Source: Rallus limicola (Eukaryota > Chordata > Aves > Gruiformes > Rallidae). Taken from it: DNA of 64,000 nt. The translations under genes were made by a program, and so were the position numbers. The DNA lies in NCBI GenBank assembly GCA_022605955.1, contig JAKCOZ010000003.1:42868761-42932760 (forward strand), given 5' to 3'. The notes below the pieces were generated by a model. That model searched no databases, had not been told where the DNA came from, and saw only the letters and a list, made by a program, of their open reading frames with translations. Below, in pieces: positions 38,803 through 54,302 of this stretch (its first letter is position 1; every line of letters begins with the position of its first letter).

Positions 38803-41800
38803 ACCCAAAGCAACTGAGCAGGCTCAGTAAGCGGCATAACTGCCAGTAGTCATGATGTAGGAAGAGTGGGCTATCACACATGATGCAAGAGATTCATTTA
38901 TTCCTCCTTTCAGTGCTTCACCAACCTCCCCCCTTAATCCATTTCCCTTGGATTGATGCCAGCACTCTATCCTTTTGAGTCTTTCCAAAAGCTTTCACTA
39001 AAAACCTCTCAGCTCAAATGGCACAAGGAGAAAACTTCATTTTGCTCCTATACTGGTCCTGACACTGGAACTGCAAATGTTAAAAAGGGACAGACTGACC
39101 AGATACACATGATAGCACTGTTTGTGTGTCTCTGCCCATTCCCACCACCTTTTTCTTCTCCATTTTTGAAAACCCTCTGGCCATTTATAACTGTATGTGA
39201 TGGAGGAGAAGAAACATTCAGCCTCTAAGAAAATGCAGGAAAACGTGAGCGGTAAAAAGATGAACTCTTAAGCACATATTCAGCCTTAGACATGAGGGAG
39301 AATCACGAATGTCAGCAGAATCATTAGTATGCTTAATTCATTTGGGATAAGAGGGCTGGTGTGGGAAGACCTCGTACCCTCAGATAACACAGGAGACAGG
39401 GAAATGAAGCGGATGCATTCAAACCATCTCTGTATCCTCAAGTCAAACTAACTATACTGGAATTTTTGCACTGCCCACGTAGGTGTGTTAGAAGCAGGTC
39501 CTCACACCAATACATTTCTTGGAAATGTCTCAAGCACAGAATACAAACTTCAGGGCCTGTGAAAATATTAGAGAGCTCATGTTGCTTTTGTGGCAATGTT
39601 TTCTGTATTGACATCACATGTGTACATTTATACCAGGCATTTACACCAGGAACTTGCTTTCTGTAAATAAAATAGCTGTGGCTTGCAGCTTGTGATTTGA
39701 AAAAACAACACAACTACAACGGCTGTTTCAAGAGATGTTTATACTTTAAATAGCTACAGCCAGTAATTGAAACTGAAAACTGCCATAAAATGGGCTGTTA
39801 TTTCAGGGGAACCAAAAGGTTTTCTGAGTCCTTTCATCTTCAAGTGAAATGTGAGACACTGAGTTTCTTTCATCCTAATCAAAAGCAGAGCTAGTGGCAC
39901 TACACGAGACACAGAAATCCAAAATCAAACCACGAATGTCAGGGGTTTTCATCAATGGCACTGACTCATTCCACCAGCCTCTGTTCAGTCACAAAACTGG
40001 GATGATTCCTGCCACTGTTCAGGCTAATGTTAATTAGCTCTGCCATGTGGTAAAGGAGCATTTAAGAGCTGCAAAGACATGTAATGTGCTCAGCTGGGCT
40101 CTTCTGCCTGGGGGCAGAAGCAGCAGAAAGACCATGTGCAGTTCTCTGGTCTGGTTTTTGTGTTGTTTTTCCTTTTCAGATCTGGCATCACCTTCATCCT
40201 GTCACTGGAGTCTCCAGCAGACCTGCTGCGACATTGTGATTGTTTATTTTCACATTGCAGCTGTGAATTGGGGCAACATTTGTAGTCACAAAGGTGGGGC
40301 CCAGGCTCACTGATCAACTACTACCCACCTTGCTGCTCAAACACATACGTGTGCCTGCATTTGAGCCACTGTATTCATATGGATGAAATTCCTCATGGGT
40401 GTTTGTGGGACAGTGGCAATACTGCCACCTTGCACGGGTACAGTTATGCAGTGGTTTGTGCTGGCCAGCCTTTGCATCCACAGTGCTGCTGCTGGGGGAG
40501 TCACTGGACACTGATAATTTGAGTAAAGGTCTGAAAGCCCTAAATCAAGAAATTATCCCTACTCCATTGACCCTTGGTTAATGAAGTACTTAAATGTGCA
40601 TGGAGTTAAACAAGTGGTGAAATGCCTTTCTGATTAGACGGGCTACATCATATATCTAAGTGCCTTTTTGAATCAGAGCCTAATTCAGGAACCAAAAAGG
40701 TATTTTGGAGAATAGTGCTGTAGTTTCATGATAAATACAGTTTGGCAGCACTATCACTCTTTTCCCCTGTCTCTCCCTTCTCTTTCATCCCTCCATTCTG
40801 TGACCTGCATTAATTCAGTAACACTGTTCATGTGGGCAGGCTCTCAACTGGATCAGAGAACTAATTTTTGATATATTAGGAATTTTTTTTTTTGGTGTTG
40901 GACAATAATTCCCAGCCTCACAAAGATTATTAGGTCGAAAGAATGGGGACAGGATCATGTTCCAGGTGACAGAAGTTCCTTGATCTTGTCTTCTCAATAT
41001 AAACCATACATAGTGAAACCATGCCCTAATGCCCTTCCTGAATCTAGGCTTAATTTAAGCAGAAGTTCATAGAAGATCCCAACAACATACCTGTTATATG
41101 AAAAGTCTTGACTTTACTTACTACACCTTTAATTTTTTGTAAAGACAAAAATATTTTTGTACATATTTCAAACTGTACACATTGTACACACTCCCAGCTG
41201 CTGCTGTTAAAAACTCCACACTTAAAAACTTTAAAGTGTAATTTTCTAAATTTCAAATACACATGGGCTTTTTAATAGAGTAACTCTGTTTATATGTATG
41301 GTCAATAGTTTTGCTGTTAGAAAAATAAAAAGAAAGAAGTCAAAGAGGTGCAGCCAGCCTCCTGCATGGAAGAGCATTTATACTATTAAATAAACAGGTA
41401 TTAATGATAGGACATTGACATAATACTGGCTTAGATATGTAAAGCATGTCTTACAGCATAGGCCTACATTTAAACCCTGCAAACTTCAGAAATTGCTTGC
41501 AGAAAATGCTACGATTTCAGCTCAAGAGCTGGTTTGCTTAGCACCTTTCTGCAAATACCTCTAGCTAATGAATTTAATTTCCTTTATCCAACATGAAGAT
41601 ACGCTGTTTGGTTGAACTCTGGTCATGTTGATATGCAGCCTGATTATTCTCAAGTTAGCAGACTTGAGATGTTTGTTTTTTAAAACAGATAAGCAACATG
41701 GTATTTATATCTGCATGAATTCCAACAATAACAAAAGCGACAGCTCTCTTCATGCCTCAGAATCCAAGCATCATCAAAGACATTTAATATTTAATATTCC

Positions 41801-44800
41801 TTCTTAGTGCATTCAGAAAGCAATAGAAGGCATGAATCACTCCTTTGGCATTGGCTGGAAAACTTTGTCAATTTCCAGCAAATAATTAAGAAGAATTCAA
41901 ATAAGTATGACAAAGGGGATTTTATGTCTAGTCATGAATTTTCAGTGGTCTAATCAAATAGGATTTTATTATACATAGCTATGTTTTGAATGCAAAGCCC
42001 AGCCTGCATTTTAAGATGTCTTATCTTGTGCTATACATGGTTTTGTCAAGAGCAAGGGCGGAAACAGCAAAGAAACCTTAAAGAAATCTATCTGTTGTAC
42101 TCCCATTTCACTGACATTTAACACACAGCCATGTGCAGGACAAGGCAATGTGGGCCATTGCTGCTGGGTGGTGTAAGAGCAGTAGTGTGACTTTGAAAAC
42201 ACTCCCTTCTGTAAGACATTGGACAACCTAGAAATGGAGAGTAGGAGGCAGTGACAGAGTAAAAAAAAACAGGTCTTAAAGCTCACAACAAGACAGAGGA
42301 AGATGAGTAAATTGAGCCTTTGCTACAAAATGCAGATATTTCTAACCCCACTATTCATAACAACTGTGAGGAAGTGTTTATGCACTTGCACATACAGAAG
42401 TATCAGAATGAGCTCACAGCAATCATAATTTAATGTGATGGATGCATTATTCCTGCAGTATTTCCTGCATTCAAACTGCAGGTGGTGTCCAGTGGGGGTG
42501 CCTTACATCTGCCCATGTTTCACCGCAAAGGCTGTGGAGTGGCAATGGGACCAGAAAAATGGGGTGGGGGGGACAGACTGACTTTTTCTTTCTTCTTGAG
42601 TATGTATAAGGAAGGAATAAATGCATTTACTGGGAAAAAGAGTGGGCCAGACAGACAGGACTGAGGTCACCCTGGATCCAGTGTTCCCGTCCAAGCTTAA
42701 TCAAATCACCATCCAGAGGAAAGAATCAAATAAAATAGAGCTCTCTGCACGTACACCACTGTAACTGTGGTATGCCTGTGGTCGAAAGTGTGGCCATGGT
42801 GGTGGGGAGGGGAAACAAGCACCTACAGGGTGTAAGAGGGAGAAGGAGGCACTTAGTGACCTTGACTTGAATACACATGAACTAGGTGAATTGTGTCCCT
42901 AAATCTCTTTCTGCTGAGGGCCATAGTTTGAAGTCAGACCCTATACAATTTTACCATTCCTTCAGATGTTCACTGCTGCACAGATGGAGCCAAATTTCTT
43001 GCCAGTATGGGCAAGAATTCAGCCTGCTCAGCCACAGCAACATTAAAAATCTAATACCTGTTTTCACTTGAGGGATTCCTTGCTCTTGCTCAAAAAACTC
43101 TCTGCATACTGCTTAACTGCTGCTTAACTCCAATTAAATTAAAAGCTGCCAAAGGGCAACAAATCTTTCCCATGTTTCTAATTTCACACTAAACCCCATG
43201 TCCTTCCTTCAGGGTTTTCAATAAAGGAACTGTATTTTAATAACTTTGCATGTGCTAGAGGAGAAAACAAGTATGTGACCAAAATAAATCTGATTCTAAA
43301 GGCACAAGCTCCACAAGGCAAAGCCTGAGTTCCCTGGGGCAGACAAGGCTGACACCCATACTCATGGGCATCACATTGTTTCTACTTATTCCAGAAGTCT
43401 GAATCTCAGTTAAGGGAGGAGAAGGCAGTATGTCTTGAAGGTTGAACTGCTTTCACCCCAAAGAGTGAAGATGGTGCTCCTGTCTCACTGATCAATATGA
43501 AATGATTCTCTGGAAGCCTGGTTAATAATACTTGAAAAAAATCAGTGAAATTTTGTGCATTACATTCTTTTCCTTTGTTAGGCGTTAGTTCATGGCTTCA
43601 TCAGAGAAGCAGCCCTGATCAGCTGCACAGAAATCACTCTTTGAGGCCGCCTTGAAGTACACAAAATGACTAAGGTTTAACCAAGTGACCTGAAAAAATA
43701 AAAAATTATGAAGTTTTGGCCTGCATTGCTGAGTATGTGCTAGTAACACTGCACAGTGTAGGTGTGAGCAGACAATACACTTCCCCTTCTAAACTAGCCC
43801 ATTTAAGAAGTCCTTGTATCATCCCAAATGTGACTTATTAGGGTTAGACATGAGCTAATTAAAACCCTCCGCAGCTGGGGTCTAGTCAGCATTGATAATT
43901 AGTTGTAGCTATTTCCACCACTTTCCACCTTTCACCTCCATCTCCTTTCTTCCTCGTACAAATAAAAAAAAATAATTCTCTGTGCATGTATGAAATTACA
44001 GGAATCATAATGCATTATTTATGTGGCCACAGCAGACAGAAAGTTTGGGTTTACTGCTTAACTGTGTGGAGGTAAGTTGTAGCTACTGGCAACAGACAGC
44101 TTGTTGGTGCATTAGGTAATGAGAGAGTTTCCAGGGGTGCCAACTAAAGTAGCTAAATAATACCAGCTATTTGGAAAATCACAGAAGCTGGTAGGAATGA
44201 TGGGTCTGAATCTATCACTGAGACAGACACCCATGGACAACCTGTAGGAATTAATCCAGGGACATTTAACTTGTGACAATAAGGTTGTGCGTTTTCTTTG
44301 ATCCATAAATGTGATTATATTCAAACACAATTATGCAAATCTCCAGAGGACAGGCAGAAAGGAAACAGGTACAGATAGCAGCATGAGACAAAGCACTCCA
44401 AGTAAAGGTCTTTACCAAGCCCTTTTCCCATTGAAACAACACAATATTCACAGCAAGCTGAAAAAAAATCCCCACACGTGTCCTGTGATTTCAAGGAGTA
44501 TCAGACAAATCAGACCAGAAGTGCTCATTTCCTGGCACACCAAACAATGATCTATCACTACAGACATGTATCTGTCAAGTTGGTATCTGCACACACATGC
44601 TGAAGAAATGCCTTTCGGATTTCATTTTCCAGTTATCCTGGACAACATATTATGATGCATACAAATACAGATACATAATCAGAACCCCTGAAATGAAGGC
44701 TCAAAACAGCAGAAAAATATAGTGTGATTTGAACAAGCAATATACCTATGGATTAGATACATGGATGAAAGTAACAGAAATTAATCCAGACCTTCTCCCC

Positions 44801-46245
44801 AGCAAGGTGCCTTTGTGCAGTCTCAACCCAAGTCACATTTTGATTTTTCCCCTCTTCAAGGGGTTCCTTTTTTTTTTTACAAAACTTGTAACTCATTGAT
44901 ATAATGCCTAAAATGTAAAAAATCTTTTTACATTTGTGTCAAGTGTCAAGGAGCTGTCCTAAAGCTGAAGAGTCAGAAGCTTCTGCCACACATCATTGAT
45001 ATTTCTCACAGATTTCAGTGATCTGCCTAAGAAATGCGAGTAGACTTCCTGATATGCCAGAGGGAAGGACCCTGGTCAGCAGCCAGAACCAAAGGGCTAG
45101 CTTGAAATTTGGCTCACACATCATTAAAGTTTCATTGTCCCATATCACTTCTATGTTATGGAACAAGAGCTGCAAGAGAGTTGTCTTAGCACCTATCAGC
45201 CAGGTTACAGCCCCTCACTTCATTTTGCTGACCATGAGCCCTCTATAGTAACTTCTTGTTGACTAGGAACTACTGTTACTTATTCCAACCGTTGGGCACA
45301 ATGGGGATCAGAAAAACCACTGCCTTTGAAGTTGACTTTTACTGGTTTGAGTGGCAACGGTTAACTATAACCTTTTCAGCTGCCCATGTTCATTGACTTT
45401 CCCTACTGCAGACAGGCTTTTTAATACCGCTGTGGGGAACTGTACTCAGATGACACAGAGAAATCCTTTGGTAATTATTTGTGCTAATCCTATTAGGAAA
45501 GAAAGGCTTTCAATTGCTGAAGCAACAAAAAAACCTTTCAGAGAAGGAACCCACCACTTCAAATTAAATCAACGCCCCCTTCCAGCCAGGATAACCTGAT
45601 TATTATTGCACATAAGAAAACTTGTGTTAACTGAAATAAAAAACTGTTTAATATTTTAAGAAGTTGTATTTAAAATTTTTAAACACTTACTAGAAATGCC
45701 TACAAATTTAAAATTCACCACTTTGCTTTCTGGCACATATTTTATTTGCACTTTACTAGTCCACAAATTCTACTTATGTGTTTTCCAATCAAGAGACAGA
45801 TTTTTACAGAATGTGCATAAAATCTTTATAAAGATTTTGCCTATGCTCCAAATTTATGCTACAAGAGAGGAAAAAATTTATGTCCCCCAAATTTGCTTTT
45901 AGTTTAATGCTGTGGTACTGAGACAGTGGTAGAGTTAACTCTTCAGAAATTGCTTATCAGAAATATGTTCATCAGAAATTCAGCTAAATATTTAAAATGA
46001 GAATAACTTGATTTATTGAGCAATCAGAGGAATTATTCCTGTATGGCCACCAGCCAAACAAGTAATCTTTTAATAAGGCATGTGAAGTCACTGCATTTCC
46101 TTTACAAGGGTAAAATAAAGCCGTTTAAAAAAAATGTACCTAGGCACCTAAAACGGGCCTATAGTTGGTTGACAGCCACACCCAACCATGTGGCCTTAGG
46201 CAACTCAACTCCTCACACCTGCATCTGCTCAAGCTCAAGGCCTGA

Positions 46246-46274
46246 GTGACTCAAGGCCTTGTGACTCAAGGCTT
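46246..46274. repeat. Short tandem duplication
   Basis: GTGACTCAAGGCCTT is followed directly by GTGACTCAAGGCTT. Confidence 0.85.
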
Positions 46275-48972
46275 CCCTCCATTTCTCTCCTAAAGAATGG
46301 CAAGCTTCACCCAAGATGTTAATAGTAGCTTTTGGATTTATTTTAAAACAACCTAATATGGCCACCCCTTTTCTACCCCTTAGGAGTTTTCTTTCTTTCT
46401 CATTTTCACATTTGCAAATGCTGACACTGCAGACAGTTTTAGGGACAACTTCCAAGTTCCACTTGCTGAAATAAGTCTCCAGCTTTGCAGAAAATGATTA
46501 AAAATTTTCTACACTAAAGAGACAAATGTTACGGAATCTCTTTTTCTAAGATTTTGTGAACAGAAGAACGACATAATGAACACTCTTCACAGGCAAATAG
46601 TATGTACACTTATTCAATGGTGGTTTAATGCTTCTCCCTGCTCCTTTTATTTTTTTCCCCTCTTTTTTTTCCTTCCTCCTTATACCTAGTAGGAAGTGTT
46701 GAAGATCTAGAAGATTAGTAGAATGGAAGATAACTTCTCTTGCACCATTTTAGTCATCTCCAACATGCCGACTAGCTGCCTGGCTTCCCACTAAGCAAAT
46801 AAGCATGTAACAACACTTGCTAATTGTTTAGACAAATCCTTGTAAGAAATATTTTTCATTTTTAGGCATCTAAAGTCTCTCTGGCCTTTCACTAGATTGC
46901 CTGCACATGCAGTTCAAGGTTCATGGGTTGTTACCTCAGGAGCCAAGTGCTGGTCTGGGGGTTCCAGCCTGTTAAGCCATATTCACATTAGTCCTGAGAG
47001 ATGTGCTCAGGAAATCTTTCTTTTCATCAGGTTCTTGCTAACATGCAATTGCTGGAGTGTCTGGTCCTTTGTGAGCATGCAAGAATGTGTCCTTGTGGTC
47101 ACTGTCCCTGTGATATATTTCTGCATTTGCAGATGTACAACCTCCCTCAAGTAAAGGATTTAGAAAAATCTAAGCAGAATTGCATATCTGTCAGAGACTC
47201 TGAGAAACAGAAAAGGAGTGTTGATGTCTGACCAGCAGCATTGAGTTGTGTCCACCTTGTATGAAAACACAGGAGATATAGATGCTTTGTGGAACTCTCT
47301 CCATTTATTTAGGAAATACAGGTAACTGCAGGCCTCTAAAGCCTTTAACATAATGAAAACAAATTATTTTTGTAAGTGGAGGGAAATATTTCATAAATGG
47401 TGAGAGAATGTGAGAATATATATTAAAAATTAGAGTAATCTCAAAAAAATGCTGCTGCCAGTAATTAAGGCATAAGTTTGAAGATTCAAGCAACAAACTT
47501 TGAGCCTGTCTTTTGTACAGACCACTTTCTAGCTGAGATCAAATACATCATTTAACAAATTGATTCCTTTCCCCTGCCCCACAAGCATTCCTATTTGAAC
47601 GTCTACATTTTCTCGTACTAACATTATGGATCAAGTCTGAAATCGACATGCTCATGCAAATTCCCAAAGGAACCTGAAGCATGGCTCATGTTGCTCTTGC
47701 TGCACAGGAAATGCAACCGTTCTTACTCATCCTTCCTTTTATAATGAAGAGTCAGATTCATTGTTGTGCTGTGCTGAGGAGGAAATTGCTGCATAATCTC
47801 CTTTCACAGCTAGACAATCCTCTCTTTCCAAAGCAGGCTAAGCATGCAAATTTTCTAGACATATTTGATGAATTTCTAATAACAGTGGGTGAAATGACAG
47901 GGCAAAGGCGAGTGTCAGTGACAGAAGCCTTGTGCTGGCTCCCTGCTGCAGACATTGTTTTCCTTGTATGTTCACCCACATATTAATTGTGGGTGATACA
48001 TATTAACTGTATCTGTTCTGGGACAAACTAACCATACTCCAGTCAAACAGTGGCCAGTCTTAAGGTCAGTTAGAAGTCTTGAAAAAACTAGCATGTACTG
48101 GTTTCAGCACTTCAGATGGGCTGCCAAATGAGACCCCAAAGGTGTCCCAGTTTATGATTTTACATCACCAGCATAGTGAAGGGAGTGCCTTTGGCCAGTC
48201 AGGATATTTCCCTCCATCTCTTGAGTGAAGAGAGTAACTATGAGGAACAGGTCAAGTTATGCAGCCTTACAGGTGATATTATAGTCCTCTGTGGTAGGAT
48301 TTTCCTCTATGGTGGACAGACGTATTTATTTGTACTATGTGGGAACAAAAAACAACAAAAATTGTCTGTGATTGAGGAACAAATAATTGCTCATGTCCCC
48401 CTTCGGGTCAAGTTCTATGGGAAATTTTGAGAAAAGATTTGATGGTTGCATGGAAAATAGGAACTTGCATTCCCTTGCTACACTAACAAGAACAAATACT
48501 TCTTCTGCCAGGGCCAGTAAACCTCATGCTTTATGTCAATTGTTAATCACAAGAAAGCAAGGATTCTAGGTAGTAAAAGAAGTCAACCATTTTTCATGAA
48601 GACTATTTTTGCACCCTCCTCTTCCTTTTTGGTCTTACCCACAGTGAAATGGTGATCAGTAAAGCACTGACATATTCTGGCCCTTTGTATTCCCACATCA
48701 ATCATGTGCGACAATATTCAAGGTGTCTGAAATGGCATGTTACTCCAGCCTCTGTATTTGATTATGTGGCTTGCTGCTGTAATTGTTTCTAGTTAATGTA
48801 GATATGAGATGAGCAAAAACAACAGACAAGAGAGGATTAAACTCCACTTAATCGATTGGGGTTTAATCATCTGTCATTCTTGACTGCCCTGGGACTAAAA
48901 GGTGGGAGAAGCTCCTTCCGAAATCATGGGGTGCCGGTAGCCTTATAGGAAGGAACCTGATCCAAGATAACT

Positions 48973-49023
48973 GGGGGGTGGTGTTGCTATGAGGGGCTTG
49001 GGGGGTTGGGGGGTGAGGGTGGG
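48973..49023 (+). repeat. G-run cluster on the plus strand
   Basis: G-runs of 6, 4, 6, 6, 3 and 3 occur within about 50 bases, enough to predict a G-quadruplex on the plus strand (antisense to NRG1). Confidence 0.7.
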
Positions 49024-51641
49024 AGGCAGGAGCTGGAGCCCACAACCAAAAATAGAGAAGAGACAAGGCTCCCTGAAAGTCTAACAAGAGGAAAAATAAG
49101 AGTGAGAAAGGTTGAGTTACCTCTCACGATCACAACTTAGGAAAGAACTCATTTAACAGAGGCATCATCTTTCTGCTGCGTTTTCCTTTTGCTAGTCCCT
49201 GAGGCACAAATTGCTGCCTGAGACAAGACATGGGGCTTGGTGGGCACTGGGGCTGGCTAACCAGCCTGATGCTCTGTTTCTGGCTGCTCTGTTTCCCTGT
49301 CATCTGTAAGCATGTGCTGGCAGCAGAAATTCTGCCCTGCAGCAAAAGCTGTTTTCCAGAAAGTCAGCTTCCCTTTCTTCTCTGGCCAGGTAGAGGAGGT
49401 ACAGAAGCATGACTGCTTTTCATATGTGGTCAGTCTGACTGGCTGACAGCTATGACTCTCATTTAAGATTTGGTGATATTTCAGTTTTGATAGGTGGTGG
49501 TGCGTGTAGAGATCATGCTGAAAATTAACTGGAATGACTATTTTCTGCAGAACTAGTGAAGGCCAAGACAGGATCATGACTATGGCTGAGGAAGAATCAG
49601 TCCACAGAGATCAGAAAAGCATACGGAGCTTCTTAAAGACTCACTGTAACCTCATTATTCAGTGTTTCTAATAAATTCTGTCTGTAATTTATTTTGTCAC
49701 CTTGATGGTTTCCTGCAATAGCTAAAAAAGTAGACACGAAGAACATGGCAGTGTTTAAGAAGTTAGCTGTGAGATTTGGTTGAGACAAAGGCTGGGCGGA
49801 AATGCCAGCTCACACTGACATGTCCTCTCCTTTCTGCTTGGACTGGCCTTCCCTGTGATCCACTACTCCTTTAATGTGAGGACACAGCAGATTAACTTGA
49901 CAGTCCAGCAGAAAGTCTAAACAAGTGATAACCAATTCTTGGTTTGCCTCTCATTCTAAAAAGTTAGCTGATACTGATTTCTCCTTAAACAGCTTTTGTG
50001 TGGGTTTTTTTTTTTTTAGAATCCTTTTTTCATTACGGGCATTTCAAAATTTTCAGCAATCCTATGCCAAGTAATCAACTCTAGCTAATGTGTTTCTAGT
50101 AAAGCTACCCACTCCACATCTTGTTCTGAAAATTTGATAGCAGTCAATACATTAGGCTCGTTCTTTTTGATTACTTTTTCCTCACCCAGAGAAAATTCTC
50201 CATCCAATACTTCATACATGCTGCTTTTGGGTTGTTGTGAATGACCATCTCGTATTTTACAATATATTTAGAGATAACAAAAACTATTCCTCAGCAAGGA
50301 TGGACTCCATCATCCAGAGTAACAGATTCTTACCAAATTAAAAGAATCCCTCCCCTGTATCTGGCCTTCCTTACTGGTTATCTGCTAATAGTATATATGT
50401 GTGTATAAAGGTTATTTGCACATTTTAATTGAAAAGCTCCATTTTCTCAGACTGCATGTATCTGAGTATTAGGTCTCTGATGCATGCATATTATCCAGTG
50501 AACATGTAATTGCAAATGTAATCCACATCCAATTATCTGGAGTTTTACCACATATTTTCTACACATAACTCACACAGTAAGTAGCCAATACATTAGCTTT
50601 CTAGGTGTCCATTTTACTGGAAGAAGTAGCAAGGTACTTGCATTTAGCTCCTGTCTTCTAAAGTGTAATTCCCTCATGGTGTTGCTGCCAACATGGGAGG
50701 TCACTTAGATATTTGGTGCAGGATACAGATGCTGTGGGGAAGACAGTGAGAATCCTCTGCATCTGACAGAAACATGCAACTAGACAGGGTGAGGTAAATG
50801 GTCCCTAAATCATGTCTAATTTCCTCTCCACTACCTCCAGGAAAGTATTTCAACAATGCACAGCCAAAATGTGCTGGCTAAATGCACATGACGAGGATTT
50901 CAGACTTGTGTTACCTCTCACAAATCTTGGGATTGATCCACTACTCTTGGAGATTGCAGCTACATTGGCTTGACTACTAGTCTATCAAAAAAACAGAATC
51001 CATTTTCACAGCATTCCTTCCCTTTACCTATCTTCACCTCGTCCGCCCTCCAAATTGGCAAATATATAAAGGAGTTACAAGCATCTACTTTGTAGATGTA
51101 GGCTGTGTAGTAACCAGGGACAACATCTGATTCAGAGCTCATTACATCAGACAACTGAAACACCAGCTCTCCATCGCAACAGACAGACACGCATCTGAAT
51201 GAGCTCCATTGCAGCTCAAGGCAATTCTTCATCCTTCCTGCAGTATTAACGTTTAAGATTCTTCTGGCCTCTTGCAGACTCTGAAACAACTGTTATCCTA
51301 CTGTCTGTCAAGTATTAGTCCCCAATGTGGCAGGTAATGGGTTTTGTGTAAATCATTAAAATATTCAAGAACTACATATATTACAACTAGATTTAAGCCA
51401 AAGATCTCCCCAGTGGGAAACGGAAGGAAAGAGGTGTTCTAGGGAAATAATAAAAGTCATACTAACAGTACAAAAACTATAGTCCATGATTAGACTCCAA
51501 TCCTATATCACTGTGTGTCCTGTGGAGTCAGTGGAATCACTCCACGTTTTGTTTGCCTTGCTTTAAATAACATGAAATATTAAGGAATTCAAAACAATAA
51601 ATGCTAGCTTTGGACTTGGAATGGAAAAAAGTGAGGGTGGG

Positions 51642-51658
51642 GTGTGTGTGTGTGTGTG
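51642..51658. repeat. (TG)n microsatellite
   Basis: About eight uninterrupted TG units. Confidence 0.9.
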
Positions 51659-54297
51659 GGGTGGCATATAATCAGGCGAAAGTACCAGACATTTAAGCCT
51701 ACTGTTCTCTCAGAACAATAACTAAACTGTTGAACTAATGCCCCAAAGCATTGGACGACAGTGCTTAAAAGCGTACAGCAGAATTTTAGTTACAGCTGAA
51801 AGAACATCCTCAGTTACTATATATAAAAACACAGACATTTCAAACAAATAAAAGCATCACATATGGTTAGGTCACTTCTAATTTGAGAAGACTAGAAAAA
51901 AACTTTCTGCCACTGGCAATTTGTGCCACAATTGGCAGCAGAAGCTTTCTACAATGTAGGTAGCTGTGGCTTTCACAGCTAGATATCTGCCTGCAAAAGA
52001 GACACTATTGAAAAAAATGCCCACATATTTCTTCCCTGGACTATGGCGTATCTTTTCCTTTTAAAAACCAACCACTGCAGTAATACTTTTCAGCAAACCT
52101 GATGACATTTTGGAAAGCTTTTCTAAATACCTGTCAGATGTTTGACTGTTACTAAGAATCATGTTTTGAATCATTGTGAATATTACCAGAAAAATATTAG
52201 TAATAAAGCTCAGATTCTACTTTACAAACCTCCAAAAAATAATGATTGTTTTAACTTTTGAAATTAACTTCACCACCCCATGTATAAATGTTTAAGTTAA
52301 GCGCAGTGGCACATGATGTTTGTAAAATCTTCAGGCTGCAGAACTGTGTCTAGTCAAATCCTTTCTGACTCAACATCAATTCTGAACATTTATAGCTCTG
52401 GAGCAAGGATTTTTTCTGTGCTGAATAAACAAAACAGAAACCAATGAACAAACAAAAAAGCCCAGGGCTTGAAAAACAGTTACCTCGTCTGTTGGCTTGG
52501 AACTGGATTGGTAGTAGGTGTTGTCTCACCTCTCTGTTCAAGAGCAGTGGCCACAGTTGCTAAACTTGGAGAACTGTGGTATAACACCAGCTGCTATGTG
52601 CCCCACAGATACACCATGGTTGGGAGGGCTGTGGTGGGACAGGCTTTACCATAGATCTGGCCTTCCTAAAGAATAGTTTACATGTGTACTTTTTCCAGTC
52701 CTCAGTGAATAAATTGTGGGAAAGCTGTGTCTTAACCAATCCAGACTGTGTTTTTATGGCATGAAAATGGCTTTATGATTAATTCTCTCTGGTATGGTAT
52801 AAAGGCACCTGGGAGTTTGCAATGTCTGTTGCAATGATATGGGAGGACTGCTTAGAGTGAAGGAAGCCAAGCTGATAGGGTGGTACCCATACTGCCTCAT
52901 GGGAAAGGTCTTGATGCACTTACTCCTTCATGTTGTGCTTAAGTGTCCTGGAAATCAGTAGTTGATGTGAGACAGGATGACACAAGAAAGCATGTTAATG
53001 ATGACATGGGCTAACACTGCCCTAGCACTCCACCTCACTTCTCAGCCTCACTCAACTTAGCACCCTAGGTTTAGCCTTTATGAATATCCATCATAAATTA
53101 GAAATGTCCCATGCTATTTTAGCTTGCAACAGGATTGATGCAGTTTGGAAACTGGAGAGCTGTAAAAAGTTTCCTCCCTTGTAAAAAGTAGATCTCTATA
53201 GAGGGGAAAATTTGGAATCTTTTTGCCAAAAAGATCTCAGACAGCTGGATACTGTCATTAATATAAACTACTAATAAGGTCTATGAGCTCTGTATATCCC
53301 TAACAAAGTTGAAATGACGAGCATGAAGTGTAGGCAGTCAGGAGTAGAAAATCCTGTGAAGAAATGCAAGAGCCTTTATACGTGTACATATTCACCAAAA
53401 GACATCCATCAGACACGATTCATAAAGGACAATGGCTCCAGGGCATAGCCTTCTTAAAAGAAAACCAAATAGCATAATGGCTGTTTTGTGATCCTTGCCA
53501 TGCATTTCTGTGCTACTGTGGATGCAGCTCAAAAGTACTGACTAGCTGAATGCTGCTAAATATTTAGGAAGATGTACACCTAGAAGGAAGATCACGCTCT
53601 AAAAGGCCACTCTTTAATTGCTGCAGTGACTACAGCAATTGCTTCTGCTGTCTGTACAGAGGGTGAATATCAAGAACAGCAGAAACCATTAAGAACCTGC
53701 AGGAACATTTTGATAATGAAAGTCACAGGAGAGAGCACTTTCCCACTTTGCATCCAATTAGGAGAGGTTACCAAAAGGCAATTTAGAAGAGATGTGGACA
53801 TGAAGGATGGGATAGTAATTTCTTCCTGAGGGTTTAGCTTGGCTCTCAGTGCACTGTTAGACTATTGCTAGAATAGGAACGTGAAAGAAAAGTATTGCTT
53901 TTAATTTACCTGGTAGGAACTGCTATGGTCTAAATTGAGTCTCAGCCATAGTCTGCCACTGTGTTTGTAGACAAGCTAATGAGGTGATATGGCGATGACT
54001 TTTCAAAGCCACACATCTGAAAAGATCAGATCTATGTATACAGTGCTCAAAAGCTAATGGCACTTGAAATATAACTTCTTCATGCAGTTTGCCTTTTTAA
54101 AGAAGTAATTTATTAAGGAGTTATTCTTAAGAAAATCAAGCTTATTCAAAGCCATACACATTACAAGTTATTCCAAACTGTACTTCTTCATCTTTTATCT
54201 TCTGCTGTGTTATGTTTTGCTCTCATTTTCTAGAAACAGATGCCACTGAATGCTGAGGTGCTTCCAGTTAGTAAAGTGGTAGGGAATCCCTGGATTC

Positions 54298-54302
54298 CTG
54301 CT
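54298..54302. repeat. Left target-site duplication CTGCT
   Basis: Matches 54888-54892 exactly and flanks the 585-bp LTR. Confidence 0.9.

Larger units (their letters stand above)
37301..54297. other. NRG1 upstream flank or intron, mostly plain DNA
   Basis: I found no exon, RNA gene or clear transposon. Simple features are the TG repeats at 38773-38802 and 51642-51658, a short GTGACTCAAGGC duplication at 46246-46274, a T run near 44871-44879, and a G-rich patch at 48973-49023. AT-rich stretches near 41100-41460 and 45600-46000 could hide conserved elements but show no signal by eye. The spacer and Ig exons of other NRG1 isoforms were not recognised. Confidence 0.5.
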
